64,000 bases of DNA from Colius striatus (Eukaryota; Chordata; Aves; Coliiformes; Coliidae). Under the pieces are notes generated by a model, which ran no database searches, had not been told where the DNA came from, and saw only the letters and a list, made by a program, of their open reading frames with translations. Below are positions 32,405-46,212 of this stretch, in pieces; within the stretch, counting starts at the first letter, position 1, and each line of letters opens with the position of its first letter. Location of the stretch: positions 23,166,501-23,230,500 of the forward strand of contig NC_084766.1 in NCBI RefSeq assembly GCF_028858725.1, given 5' to 3'. Made by a program: the position numbers and the translations under genes.

Positions 32405-35400
32405 CCCCTGGAGGAGTTCACTCTGCCGTCAGTGATTTACAGCTCTTGTTACATCCTATCCCGATGCAAATGGCGTTTATAGAGCTGAGCAGCCTCAAAT
32501 GGCTCAGGGGAATGCACCCCCGGGGAAGCGCACAGCGACTGGCTTACCTGGACACTGGTGGGAGAGGGAATGAAGATGCTCCTGCTTCCCCTAGAATTAG
32601 CTTTTCCATTCCTTTTCAAGCAGAAGATCCACGATCTAAAAGGTTCTTCCCAAGCCTGCTCGTCTCTGGGGAGAGGCAAGCAAATGAATGAGCTCACTCA
32701 TTACACTCTCCTGGGACTGCCGCGGAGGGTGAGGGATTTGGAGAAGGTTGTGGAACAGAAAACGGTAAAGTCAAGGTTGTTGAAGCCAACGTTGTTCACT
32801 TGTGCCAACTGGTCAACTCCTGGCTGCTTATATAAAGTGTGTTTTCTAGATTAAAGAATCAGAAAAATACATTTGTTGCCTTAGAATTAACATTCTGCTG
32901 AGTTTTTTGCTGAGGTTACAGAATTTACATTATGTCTTCCCTCCCAGACCTCTTGCAGCTGTGCGGGTCACACAGGTTTCTCTGCTATCTTACTCTCCCT
33001 TTTTCTCTCATCACCTTATGTGTGCCCTTCAGCTGTGTTCCCATCCATTTTTGGCATTTGTGAGCATTTCTGGGATTTGACTACTGCATAATCCCTCTGT
33101 AGTGTATTTGCAAAAGCTTCTTGGTGCTTGATGGGTAGTTTTACATGACAGGGTAACCATACTTCCCATCCTCTTTCCATCCTCCCCTCCTGGCTAAGAG
33201 CAGAGTGGGACTACTGCACCATTGATAACTCCTGTCACACTCCTGCTTGGTATCAATCTGCCTTCAGAAATCACAACTGCATATGTGATTTGTCCACTCT
33301 TGTTCCTGCTTTACACACACCTTCTACCACCTGCACACAACCTCCAGCGCTCCACTGGCCATTTACCCTGTGACTTACTCCCCTGTTGTTCCATTCCTGC
33401 TGCATCTCTCAGCACTTACTTTCTCTGAGATGACAGTCAATGTAACTATGCCCCTATTTCTTAGGCTATCAGTGAGGTAGACACTTGAAGAATGGAACCT
33501 TTCCTACTTAATTAGTTCAAGTCTAAATCTTTCAATATATTCCATTTTAATCTTAAAGATACACATTTTTCTTTATATTAACCCAGAAAAATTTTACTAA
33601 AACCCTCTTCCTCCATCTTTTCCTAACCAACATTTCAACTTCCTGCCTGCTCAAAGTATGGTTGCTGTATCCATCCATCACTAAATACTGCAATTTCTTG
33701 CCTACTAGAGAATTGTTTCACTGAACAGTGCTCTAAGCTATATCTCTCCTTGCTTGTTCACTCTCATGCCATAATAAGTCCACCAGTGATGCCACAGTTC
33801 AAGAGTTGGTCTCCAAGCAACAAAAATACAAATGCTATTGTAACCTCTATTTAAGGGTGGCTAATAATCAATCTAGAACCTGTGACTGCTACCACAAGCA
33901 GGCATGACAAGTCGAGATTGACTCTCCAGCCTGCACTACAGCATTCACCTGAGCCCACTAAACAAGCTTCCTGGAGGAAACTAGGGGAGCTGGTGTTAAA
34001 ATGTCTAAACAAATGTTCAAGCATTAATACCTCCTGTAAATCTTTTACATATCTAAAGAAGCCTACAAACATTGCTAGCATGGACAAAGCCTTGCATGAC
34101 ATACTTATTTGTGGGTGGTTTTTTTTCCATTGTATGAAAGTGTTTGATATCTAATTTATTTAAAGTCTCGTCTATTTGTCCTTCCCAAGCACTTTCTGCT
34201 TAACAATGGAAAGTTTAGAAAGTTTACTTGACCAATTTTTTCAAAATTTTGTATATAAAACCACAAACCCTCCCAGTCTGTTTCCCTACCAAACCTTAAA
34301 TTGTCCAAGCACAGGTTCTTACCTATTCTTTTCATTAGGTAAATGTGAAGATTCTCCTTATCATAAACCTGAGCAAACATTTTAAAATATCTGTGCTTCT
34401 GAGCATTAGCTGATTCTGGTGGCAACATATTTCACAGAGAGTTCCAAGCAGATAGGAGATGGAGAGGAGATAGACAGGAGTCTGCTCTGTTAACTGAGTT
34501 GCTAAACGACAAGACCCTCTAGTCAGCTCTGTTTAACACAGGCTGGCAGCAACCTCTCCAGTCAGAACTGGGAATGCCAGTGCCATTGCTCACCTGCAGA
34601 ATCCTGCCAAGCCTACTCTGCATTAAGGCAAAATGTCATTCTCAATGACTAAATTCTCATGAACATCAGAAAAAAGTGTAACTTTCCTGCAAGCTTCCTT
34701 CTTAATTTAAATCTCTCTCTCATTACCTTAGCAGCATTCTGCATCACGGATAAATCTCAAGAAGATAAATATGTCCCTTGTGCCCAGATTTATTTCAATT
34801 CCTAGTCTCCAAATAATATTATATGTAATATATCTTATATGTAATATAATATATGAGGTACTTACATAATTTATATAACATATATACTTATAGAATCTTG
34901 GGTTTTGGCATCCACTGATACATCTGCCACAGTTTATTTTTACAGATTTTAAGACATTTTCACTATCTGAGCTGCAAATTACATCTGAGCTGCGGGTTTA
35001 AATCTGAGCTGTGGGTTTATTAATTGCATTTTATTGAGGCAAATGTCACAGACGAAAGATGATGTCAAATGTTGAGCTCTTGGAGACACAAATTGATCAC
35101 ACTGTGACAAGGTTAAACCAAATCTCATTTCCATTATACATAAAATGTATAAGCATCCTGGATAGATGGCAGATGACTTCTGGATGTAATGACTGCTACA
35201 ATATTTAACAGCTGCTAGATTAATTTTGTCTAAAACTCTTAAGCTGCCTTCTTTCTGATTCTATGTATTATTCATTAGGTTTTTGTTTGGAAATCTGCTA
35301 AACTGTGATTCAGAAACACGATGTTTAAAATCAAGTGATGTTGCCAACGTGATTAAAAGCTGTTCTTACTAAAGTCCTCAGGAATTTGTCAGAAAGTGAA

Positions 35401-37325
35401 GCATGGACAGAACCTTTCACTCTACTGCTACAAGGTGGTTAAAACAAATTGCTCAGACATACCAATATGACTGCCATTAGCAGAACTCTCAAGATCCATT
35501 TACTTAAGATAATAAACATACTTTATGCAGATGTTTGTACAATACATAGTTGCTCTCTAGAGAGTCAGCACCTTCCCCTTGAAAATAAGGATCATCAGCT
35601 TCCTGAAGACGAAAGGAGACTGAGGACCATAATGTCAAATGCCACTGCAGGTGAGGCCATTCTGGGAGAAGTGATGTAGAAAGGAACATTTTAGGATCCA
35701 GGGGAATTAAAGTTAGTTGAGATTTGTTACTTCTCATTTACCCCTATATTTCTTGTACGCAGTAATTGCATTCAAAGAGACCAAGATGTGCCTGTATAGA
35801 TGTCTGGTTGGGATCAAGATAATGGTGCTTTATATGCAAAGCAGTTCTGCAGATATGTATAGAAGTGACACTGGTCTCAGGCTGAGGAGGTTCTGCAGAA
35901 CTAGCTAATCTTTCTTGGATGTCTATTAGGCAGTTGATAATAGCCTTTGAGAACTAATTGCTGTTCCACACCTTCCAACCCAAAGGCTGGCCCTGCCCTA
36001 ATCAGCCAGCTCAGAGCCCTACTGAAAGGTGGGACTGTGCTCTGAGACATCCCCCTCCTACTGCAGCTTTGGAAGAACTGAAGAGAGAGTAGCTGAGGGC
36101 TGCTAAGTACTTTGGGTTCCCTGCAGGTCCTGGTCTTGGCCTTGCTGAAGTGGAGGTCAACAAGACCACCTACAGTCTGCCACTAACAGCATGTGACACT
36201 TGTAACAGAAGAGGACACAAGAAGAGTGTCCTGTGAGACTAGAGTGTGTGGTCCTTGGGAGTATCTAGGTGGTGATGCAATTAAGGCAGTGAAAAAGGCA
36301 GCTTAAGACACACAGAAGAACGTGTGTTCATCTGCAGATGTGTAGATTTCCTATCAAGGTCTGCCCGGTGAAGCAAGGGCTGCTGGTATCTGCTGTACAA
36401 TTTATACAGTCTTTGCCCTGGCATGTTTATCCAATCATTGATAATTTCTGAGAAATCACTCTTTAGGATTTAAAACCATTACAAATGGCCTCTAACCAAT
36501 CTCTTTATTACCAGTTATCATGATCTTTCCTCTTAGACAGAATAAGAATCACTTTCATGAAGAATGAAAAGACCATATGTGCAGAAATACTGGGAGGTCC
36601 TGCAATAAACAGAGTCACAATGCATAGATGAAAATTAAGTGTTTCATCATGCTTGGAAATGATAAAAATCAATACAGCACTCAAAAATGCCAAGAGCTCC
36701 CATGGCTCCTTACTGTGAGCCTGTTACTGGCAGCTGAGCAGAACTGGTGATATTTATTCTGTGGAGAGATTCTGCAAGTGTTAAGAAAGAAAACATTTAT
36801 AGGTGTCATGTTTTCAACAGTTCCTTACCCAGATATCAGCCTATTAAAAAAAAAGTCAAAGTTGATATGAATCAGAACCACACCTGAAAAATGTACCACT
36901 GTTGTTACACCAGCAAGGTTCATCATCAGTTTCTTTGTTTTCTAAATATATCTTAATTTTTTTGTTAGACAAACTATTATAGCTGGAAAACTAGATAGGC
37001 TTCAGGCATGTAAATGCTTCTTCAACACACATTGCTGTCATACTGTCATTGAGAGAGATTTCTGTGGACACCACTGCTCAAAAGTCTGCATTTAGTTTAA
37101 TTCTGTCTAGATTAGTAATTAGACTTTAAAAAGCAGTATGAAAAAGGGGCTTATTTTTCAAAACAGATAGCTTTTAGTATGTGTGTTGTTAAAATATGTA
37201 TTATCTAGAGATATGAGACGCACTTAGAGAATAATGTGCATATGCAAATTCACATATATCGCACTGGTTTTAACAATTGTTCAGATCACTAGGACTAACA
37301 AACCACAAAATGTCACTCTTATACA
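32405..37325. other. Intergenic DNA between Vent gene C and the CR1 at 37.3 kb
   Basis: No gene or family repeat recognised. AT-rich low-complexity sequence (TATAT/ATAATATA) occupies about 34815-34890. UTF1, which sits between KNDC1 and VENTX in mammals, was not detected here in any frame. Confidence 0.5.
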
Positions 37326-38145
37326 GAATCACGCAGAATGCTTGATGTTGGAAGGGACCTCTAGGCATCATCCAGTCCAACTCTCTCCTAAAGAAAGTTC
37401 CCATCAATCAGGTCACACAGGAACATATTCAGGCAGATTTTGAAAACATTCAGAAGAGACTCCACACCCTCCCTGCACAGCCTGTGCCAGGGCTTTATTA
37501 TGCTTAGAGAAAAGTAGTTTTTTCTTATGCTAAAGTGGAACTTTTTTGTGTTCCAGCTTTTGTCCTCCTCCTCTCACTGGAGACAGTGACAGGAAAAGAG
37601 ACAGAAAAATGACAGAATAGACAGGGAAAAGTGCCCTCCCACCCTCTTGACAAACATCTTTTAAATACTTGTAAGTGTTGATGAGGACCCCCTCACTCTC
37701 CTCCAGGCTGAACAGCCCCAGTTCCTGGAGCCTCGTAGAAAGACGCTGCAGTCCCCTGATCTGTCTCTATCACCTTCTCTGGAGGTTTTCAAAACTCTCC
37801 TGGATGTGTTCCTGTGTGATCTGATCTAAGTGGACTTGCTTTAGCAGGGGCTTGGACTGGATGTTCTTTAGAGGTCCTTTCCAGCTCCTTCCATTTTGGG
37901 ATTCCTTGTGCTGATGCAAGGTCTCTCAGGATGGCACTATTGTCCATCAAAATTCCCAGATTCCTCCCTGCAGAGCTGCTCTCCAGCAGGTCAGCCCTCA
38001 GCCTGTACTGGTGCATGGAGTTGTTTCTCCAAAAGTGCAGGACTCTGCACTTGCTCTTGTTGAATCTCATGAGGTTCCTCCCTAGCCAACTGTCAGGCCA
38101 GTTGAGATTCTGCTGAATGGCAGCACAGCCTTCAGGGGAATCAGC
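37326..38145 (-). mobile_element. CR1 LINE, rearranged, with an opposite-strand CR1 piece inside
   Basis: The minus-strand CR1 3' end starts at 37326 (AGAATCACGCAGAATG) and runs to about 37767. Positions 37768-37902 are instead a plus-strand CR1 3' segment (from GGAGGTTTTCAAAAC to CCATTTTGGGATTC). From about 37903 the minus-strand element resumes with RT sequence (RFNKSKCRVLHF near 38040-38070) and ends at about 38145. Part of the host element at the junction is missing, so the insertion was accompanied or followed by a deletion. Confidence 0.85.
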
Positions 38146-39424
38146 CCTGAAACTTTCTAAAAACCTAAGAGAAGATTACTTCACTTTTTAGATCAAAGCC
38201 TTTTTCTTTGTCAGTCTTTGCTGAAGGATGTTTAGGTTTTGGTGGTTTTTTTTGGTTTTTTTTTTTTTTTTTTGGTGATGGTTAACAATCTATTACATAT
38301 AAAGCTAAGAGTGCATTAAGAAAATAGTCTATTACTTTTGCTTTTTGTTTCCACCAAATACCTTCTAAAGAAATTTAGTATACTGTGACAAAAGCATTTC
38401 TCATTCCTGAAAGGAACTTTTCACTTTCAGCTGTTAAAGAATGAAGAATTATTTTTTTTCATAATTTTTGAGCTGGTATTTGAAATATGAGTCAGCAGGA
38501 TAATGAGCAGTCACAGTTGGCAGCCCTGGGTCATCCATCACCCTCTGCCCATCCTGGCCTGTGCCATACAATGCCACTTTGAAATGCATTGATCCCAGCA
38601 GCGAAAATATTTTACTGACCCTTCCCTTAACTCACACGTCCCATAAATCAGATCTTTGTACTGCTTCAAACCAGTCTGTTAAAATCAAATGGAAAGAAAT
38701 GTTACCTTTCTTTTTTTTTTCCCTACCCTGACTTCAAAGCTCTTGTCCATTTCATGTTTCTAGGGTCTTTCCCCATCTCCTCCACCCTCTTTTCTGTGTT
38801 TGTCACTATACATCGTTCCTTCCTATTTTTTTCCCCAGCCATTTACAACAAGTGTCCTGAAAATCACTATTAGCATCTGGCAGGATGCAGAACTGTAGTA
38901 ACAGAGCACAAACGACTGCCCATCTACCTTCACTACACCCCAAACCAGGGAGCAAGACATATCCTGAGCTCTCCTCTCGTTTTACTGCTAAGGGAAAAGC
39001 TGGGCTGTAGTGGGTGAAGACGGGAGTATAGCTCGGGAAGATGCTTAACAAGCAGTGCAGTGCACTTCCTGTGACAAGTTTCACACCAATGAGCATTACA
39101 CATTGACAGAAGGTAACTTAAGATCTAGAACGATCAAGTTGTCTTTGCATTAATTTCTAGAGAAGATTAAAGGGAGGAACTGAGTGTAAACACAGGTATG
39201 GAATAAAACGTCTCCACTATTTCCTGTTTTCATGTACCTAACGAGCAGATTTTTAGGCAAAGAGGATTGTTTTTCACGACACCTTCACTGACAGTGCTGG
39301 TCATATGTACATCTAAAAGGCTGCAAGGGTCTCTTGTGCCATCTCCTGGTTATACTAAGACTTCACGCTTCCAGGAAACTGCTACACAGAGGTGAAAAGT
39401 TGCAGAAACTTAGCTGAGGCAGGG

Positions 39425-39575
39425 ATAGAATGACAGAACCGTTTAGGCTGGAAAAGACGTTAAAGATCAGTGAGTCCAACTGTTAACCTCAACGCTGCCA
39501 AGTCCACCACTAAACCATATCTAAGCGCTGCTTCCTCATGCCTTTTAAATATCTCCAGGGATGGTGACTCAGTTT
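39425..39575 (-). mobile_element. CR1 LINE 3'-end fragment (older subfamily)
   Basis: Starts ATAGAATGACAGAACCG and continues with GGCTGGAAAAGACGTTAAAG and a GCCAAGTCCACCACTAAACC segment, then CTCCAGGGATGGTGACTC. This is the inverted 3' end of an older CR1 subfamily. Non-coding remnant only. Confidence 0.75.
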
Positions 39576-42500
39576 TTGGCAACTAACACCAGCAAAATTT
39601 GCCTTCTCCTGTAACTAAGATGTGCATGGTGGGCTTTTACCCCTCTGCTGCTTTTAGGATCAAGTAATTTGACACATTAGGATATGTATACAACAGAAAT
39701 TCCGTATTCCCCTATATCACCTTTGAGCTATATCACGTTGTTCAAGTAATGCACAGCCTGTGACCACCTACTCTTTTGCTATATAACAGTGGACAAATGT
39801 AATAAAACATTGACGAAGTGACTGGAAAATGATTAAAACAATAACCAAATGAATATAATTCCCCGATTGCAGGTAAGCATTTGAACTTGTGTCCAATCTA
39901 TTTTACTGAGAACACAGAGGGACTGAAGGTCACTGCTGAGTCCTTCTGCCTCAGGGACAGGACTGAGTGTGCCTGGGCACTTAAGACAGTTTTGTCTGGT
40001 CTGTTCTTACAGATTTACAGGAAAGGGGATCCTACAGGTGTGTTACAGGTAAGTAACCTATTGCAGTGCTCCACACAAATCTCTCCAATGTAAAAACTGA
40101 AAATGAATCACTGTTGCTTCAAAATTAATGCTGTTTGCCTTAAGCTTCACAGAGCACAGAGAAGTCTCACTCTATAGATACAATTTTTTACAGCAACATT
40201 TCACACAGTCCTGTTCAATCTAATATTTTCTATGTAAGACTAATTCTTTCACTCTTTGTTCATGTTTTCTCAATATTATTTTTATTACTGCATTATTTTT
40301 AATTTTGCCTCTATGTATCTTAAATGCAGTTCCTAAATAGTAAAGTATTCCTGTTGATGCTTCAACTAGTGACAAACAGAGCAAAATAATTACCTACTGT
40401 CATATATGGCTCTCCTATAGTACACTTCAGGTCTTCTTTTTTTGGTTTCTTTTTGTGCTTTAAAATCTGGACATGTAGGTTCACATTCAGTTTGTGATCT
40501 ATTATGGTCCCCAGAGATTTTCCTCTGAAGTTATTTTTTATTTCATATTTACCCTTCAGAAATGTTAGAGCTTAAATCATCATCATGATTATTGTGAGCT
40601 CAAATCTTGTGTGTTGTGTAAATATGCTTCACATCCCACCCACTATTTCATTAGTAAAAATCCCAGACACAATTGGATGCAGGCCTCACCTGTAATAATA
40701 TGGTGCAGGGTGTGAACTTCATTACATTCACTGAGGACAGTTTGCCTCCCCTATTCAAGTATGTAGAGTCCCAAGTATGTCTTGTCTTGTTCTAGTAACC
40801 TGGGGTAGTTCACTTCCCCTCTCCCAATCCAAACACGTAGAGTCCCACTAGTGTTTATCTCTTTGTTAGGGTAGGCCAGGACAGTTTGCTTTCCCCCTCC
40901 TCATCTGCATGGGCAACAAGATGAAGACCAGCTGCAGATCTTGCACAACAGCACCCACATGACATCAGTTCAATAATGAGCAAAACAGGACATTACTTAT
41001 GTATATGTTAATCAGTACAGGTTTTATTACTCACCCTTGCAGTGCTTTCCCTTAACTCCTGAGCAGAGCTCCACTGCACCACCCCATGTGATTCATGTTG
41101 GTGCCCCAGCTCCTACTGTGGTAATGCCACCCTTCTGATAAAGTCAAAGCTTTCACTTACTGAGTGTTGTGCCTCGCACCTGCGATACACCTCTGCTTTT
41201 TGCTCACAGCATACAGGTAGTCCTACCCTTACTACATCCTACTCACTTTATTTTCACAAATTAACTAACACTGGTAATTATCCTTTGAAATGATGTCTTG
41301 ACTAGTTGTCAGTCTACTTGACGATATCATGGCAACCAGCTCAGGTGGATCTGCTGTTAAGGGGTTTATTGATTTTAACATACAATATACTGTTTTGTTT
41401 TGACCTATTGGGATAGTTATTCCGACAAAGGAGACCACTAGGTTATTTAAACATTATTTTATGGACAAATTCATGGTAGCCTTTTAAATCGGTTTCTACC
41501 CTTGCAGATTTTTAGACAACTTTTTCAGTAACTTTCCTGGTATCAAAGTTTGTCTGGTTGATTCTCCAAGTCACTCTCTTCACATTGCCTTTACACTTAT
41601 TCTTGTGCTCTTGCCCACTTTTAAAAGTAATATTATTTTCTGGTTCTCTAGGAACTCAGTCATGTTTTCTCAACCAAAAATATAAGCACTCTGAGGCTAT
41701 TTCAGTTTTGATCCTTATTATAGGTGTAATCAGAATTTAATGTTCTAATATATCTATTTAGCTTGATAGCCTCCCATTCTCACCCACATTCCTGTTTCTT
41801 GGTTAACTTCAATTATGATATGCATTGTTTAGAGGGCAGAGAGTGAAATAGCAACCACTTCAAGCTATTTGTTCACTGCTCCTGGCAAGCAGACAGCTCT
41901 GAGAGCTCTTACCATATAATGGAAAATTATTTAAGAATCCACTTTTACTGTTTTGCTTTTCCCTTGCTGGCAACAGCATTTTGTCAGTACAGTTTTGTTC
42001 CTAACCTCCTGTGCTGCTCTTTCATCTTTGTTCTTGCCAATGCAGCCCTCTTGTTCCTACTTTTTCAGTAGCCTTTGAAATTTTTTTTTCAGGTCACTGA
42101 TGAGCTCCTAATGCAGCCACATTGCTCTATCAGTGTTCCCTCCTTTGTCTGGGGATAGATTGTTGTTATACTTAAAATACAGCCTGTTTTAGAAACCCCT
42201 CCATAAAAATAATCAGCTCTCAGGAACTTCTCTTTTCCATAGAATTCTTCCCCCAGGACCTCATGTACCAACTCCTTGAGTTTATTGTTTGCTTTTCTGA
42301 ATCCATATTCACTTTTTCAACTAGTTTCTCTGTATTAATTGCAGTAAAACCTTAAATAGTAGCCCACTGGTACTCCACACTCTCCTTCTGGCTGATGATC
42401 AGTTACAGATCTGCTACTATTGCACCTAGCTCTTTTAATTTAAACACAGAAAAAAATGTCCATTCCTGTCTTTAGATTCTGAAGCAACTACAGATGATTT

Positions 42501-45500
42501 TGACATATGTTTCAGTACTCTCCCCCCTTATCTCTCCTTCCACATGCTTGTTCCCTCCAATATTTTGCAACATTGTGTATTCTAGCTCTTTCCCATTATT
42601 TCCCAGGCTCACAGCACTAGCTTAGGCATCCAAAGCTACACCTAAGATGTCCCCGTGCCAGGCTCAGACCAAAGCACATCCTGGCTATCATCAGAGGGAT
42701 AAGCGGTTGGTATGGGTAGAGATATGAAGCACAGTGTACTGCGATATGTCCCTTGATCTGGACAAAAAATACCCACAAACAAACAAGGGACTATTTATGA
42801 CATTTCAAACTAACATCATCCTTGCAATTTTAGATGCAACCTAAGATAGTCAGTAATTTGGCAGCTATCTCACTTTATGTGTTTAGTAACCTATTGTAGT
42901 TCCCCACATTTTTCTCTATGTTTTAGTCTTTTGGTCAAATTTCTTTTATTTAAATAAACTAATTTAGGAGCTTTTGTATTCCCAGTAACAGTCTTTTAAT
43001 GGGTTTATCTGATCTTTGTTTTGCAGTTTACTTTGCTAATGTCTGTTCTTTTTTGGCCTCTTATCTTCAAGCCCTTTGCTCTTTCATTTCTTTGCAACAG
43101 GGCCTCAGGAGACACCTTGAGGGGATACCAAGACAACACTTCCCCAGCATAAGTGACTTTATTCTCCCTTTTCCACAAAGCCCCAACAATCCTAGCCTAT
43201 GTTTGTCCAGTTGATTATCCTGGAACTTTGCATGTATCCATTTAACAGGCTTTATTTTATTGGGTGTCCTTTTTGCAAGTTGCCAAGATAGTTTTGATTT
43301 TTAATCACCCTTTTCAGTATGCCTGCAGAGCCCCACACAAACCAGAGCAGATTAATGAAGGCATGAGGTAATACCAAATGCAGGCAGCCCTCTTCAGAAC
43401 CTCACTGGACACAATCTTGCATTTTTATAACAAGCCACTGTCAGCCACTCTGTGGTTATCTAAACAAAGGTAGATCTGTCATTTAGCAGATTTTTTCCCT
43501 AGACCTGTTCCACTAGCTTGTTTGCAGGAAGTATTGAGTATCTGGTTGTTAAGTAAATAACTTACTACTGCTACTGTTTATGAGCTTTATGAGATCAGAT
43601 CACAAATAAGCATCTATTTGCAGAGATTTAATTCTGAGTCTGATGCTCATGATCACCCATGCTCAGTCAAGCTTTACAAATTGCATGACTCTGATAACTG
43701 CAAGTCATACTGTCCATTACTCTGAGCTCTTAATTTCTTAATGTTCTACCAGTTAAAAAATGAATAGTCTAAGACTAGTATGTATTTAATCTAAACAACA
43801 CCACCATCAGAATGTGATTGACCTTAGCATTAGAATGAAGAATTGAATGAAATTATCTTACATCTAAGGCACAGGACAGATTTACAATCTGATAATTAAA
43901 CTCCTGTCTTTCAGGCAAGTAACAAAAGCATAACAGACATGAGACCAAAAATTAATAAACAGAATGATGCAAAGACTATATCCTAGACTAGGTTACTGTT
44001 ACAGCCCGATGTAGTATGGCAGCTACCAATTCCACTTGCATGAGAGACACTGAAATATCACTGAATAGGAAGCACACTAAAATAATGCTAGGCTGAAGCT
44101 GTCCTAGCATACTTTCAGGTTATTCACAAAGAACCTTCACAGAATAGCTAAAAGCCTTCTTCAAATATTGTAACAGAAGAAACTAAAAGAGCTCCTCTCT
44201 GCAAAAGGAGAAAAGCAGATTCTGCATATCAAAGTTTGTAGTCTGTAGGGATTGCTGTCACTCATCGATAGATTGAAAACAGCCACATAAAAAGGTCCCT
44301 CAGATTTTTGCTGCAGGAATTTTAAAGACTGGAAAGGTGTAAATGTGCATTCTCACATGTCTTTTTGAGAGTCATCAGAGTGCAAAATCACATTAAAAAA
44401 TCCCAATGGAATCTTTTACCACAAATTATTCATTTATTGGTACTTAAAATAAATACAAGATCTTTTGTGAAATACAGTGCAAACTGTAGAGAGTGTACTT
44501 AAAATGACTATCTAGAAACTTCTTATGTTTATAATAACTAAATTAAGACAAAAATTATTTATGGGCGAAGATTACCTGTTAGTAAGGCAAATCCCAAAGA
44601 TGACCCTTCAGTTGAGCTCCATTTATGTGGCTTGAGTTTTAAAATACTGTTGAAACATGTATTTCCAATGGTTTGAGACTCAACATGTATTTAAAAAGAA
44701 ATTATTTATAAAGCATGTTTTAAGAAAGATTTTCTTAAAAAAATACTCTAAACAGAATGCAATGTGTAATTTATATGAGGATACATTTTGGGTTGTATTT
44801 AAAGCAAGTACGAGGGAGAAAAATAATTTATCTGTACTCTTTCCCTGATTATAAAGTCAACAACTGAAACAACCTTATCTTTAACACTGAAAAATTGTTA
44901 GCTTTTCTCCTTTCAAACTTTAGTTGATTAATTTGTTACTTAGAAACAGATTTCCTAAAATTTTAAACCTTGGAATATCACACACCGTACTCACAGAGGT
45001 TATGAGTCTCAGCAATGCTTATAAAACCAATCCAATACAGAAAGGAAGAATGTAGAAAATCATAAAAGCAAAGTTTTGAAGTGGTTGAAAAATTTCCAAG
45101 GAAAGAAATTTGTCAGAAACATGAATCAGTGTTGATTCATGAAATGTTTTCCAGCTTCTTGGTTTGGGCTTCTACAGAATAGTTCACAAAATCCAATTGA
45201 ATTCATCCTGTTTCCTGGCAAGCTTCTGGAGGTGTCAGAGATCGAAACTTGCATTCAAATGCAGATCCTGTAAATAGGACACAGTTCCCAGCTCTCTAGC
45301 AAGAAGTCTGAAAACTTCAAGGATCCTGGGGACAGACAGTCCCTGTAAAGGGACACAGAAAGAGTATCAATACACAGACAACGGGAAAGTGTCCCAAGGA
45401 GCAGACTTCATTTGAGAAACTCCATGGGTCACTGTTTGAAAAATAAATAACATAAAAACAAAATGTGGGAAAAAAAATTAAGAACTAGGACAGCTGTTGG

Positions 45501-46098
45501 CAGTTCTGGCTTGAAGAACAAACATCACTATTTTTCCCCAAACATCCTAATTTGGTATTGGAATGGAAACATGGAGACAGACTGCAAAGTCCCCCATTGA
45601 TGCAACAAAATACTGATGCCAATAACATTTTGTCAACTAGATACAACTAAAGGTGTTTCTTTGACACCTTTTGTCCTGCAGTTTATTTTAAAAGGACATT
45701 CCCCACTAAGAGAGAAAACTTTAGCCCAACCCTTCCTGCTTGTTAGTCATAAACAAGCAGTACCGTTGTATGCTAGATGTAGCTCTATTCTGAAATGTGT
45801 CACATAAGATATGCATATACCAGTGTTCATGGACAAAAGCAAATTAGTTTCCTTGTAAAAGAGTGGTTATTTTTTTTTTCAATAGCTACTTGTATTTCTT
45901 CTTCTTGTTATGGGGTTGTGTCTAAATACAAAAATCTTACATATCTGATTGATGAAAATCCCCCAGAGTAGTACCATATCTCAATTCGATCCACTTATAG
46001 TAGTATAAGGTCTGATATATTGAAGCATTATACAGAAGACATGAGATGATTTAAAAATTATTGTATAGCACCAGTTATTGTCATAGAATATGCTTAAT

Positions 46099-46212
46099 AA
46101 GAGACGGTTGGATGTTGCACTTAGGGATTAGTCTAGAGGCTAATAGGGCCAGGACAAAGGCTAGACTTGATAATCTTAAAGGTGTCTTACAGCTGAAATA
46201 ATTCTATAATAG
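46099..46212 (+). mobile_element. CR1 LINE 3'-end fragment, decayed
   Basis: Contains the CR1 3' phrases GAGACGGTTGGATGTTGCAC, TTAGGGATTAGTCTAGAGGC, CTAGACTTGATAATCTTAAA and a terminal ATTCTATAAT. Strongly mutated and 5'-truncated. Confidence 0.6.

Noticed and set aside
40450-43450. Ancient CR1/L3 relic on the - strand
   Set aside because: Some phrases look familiar, but boundaries and orientation could not be supported by eye.
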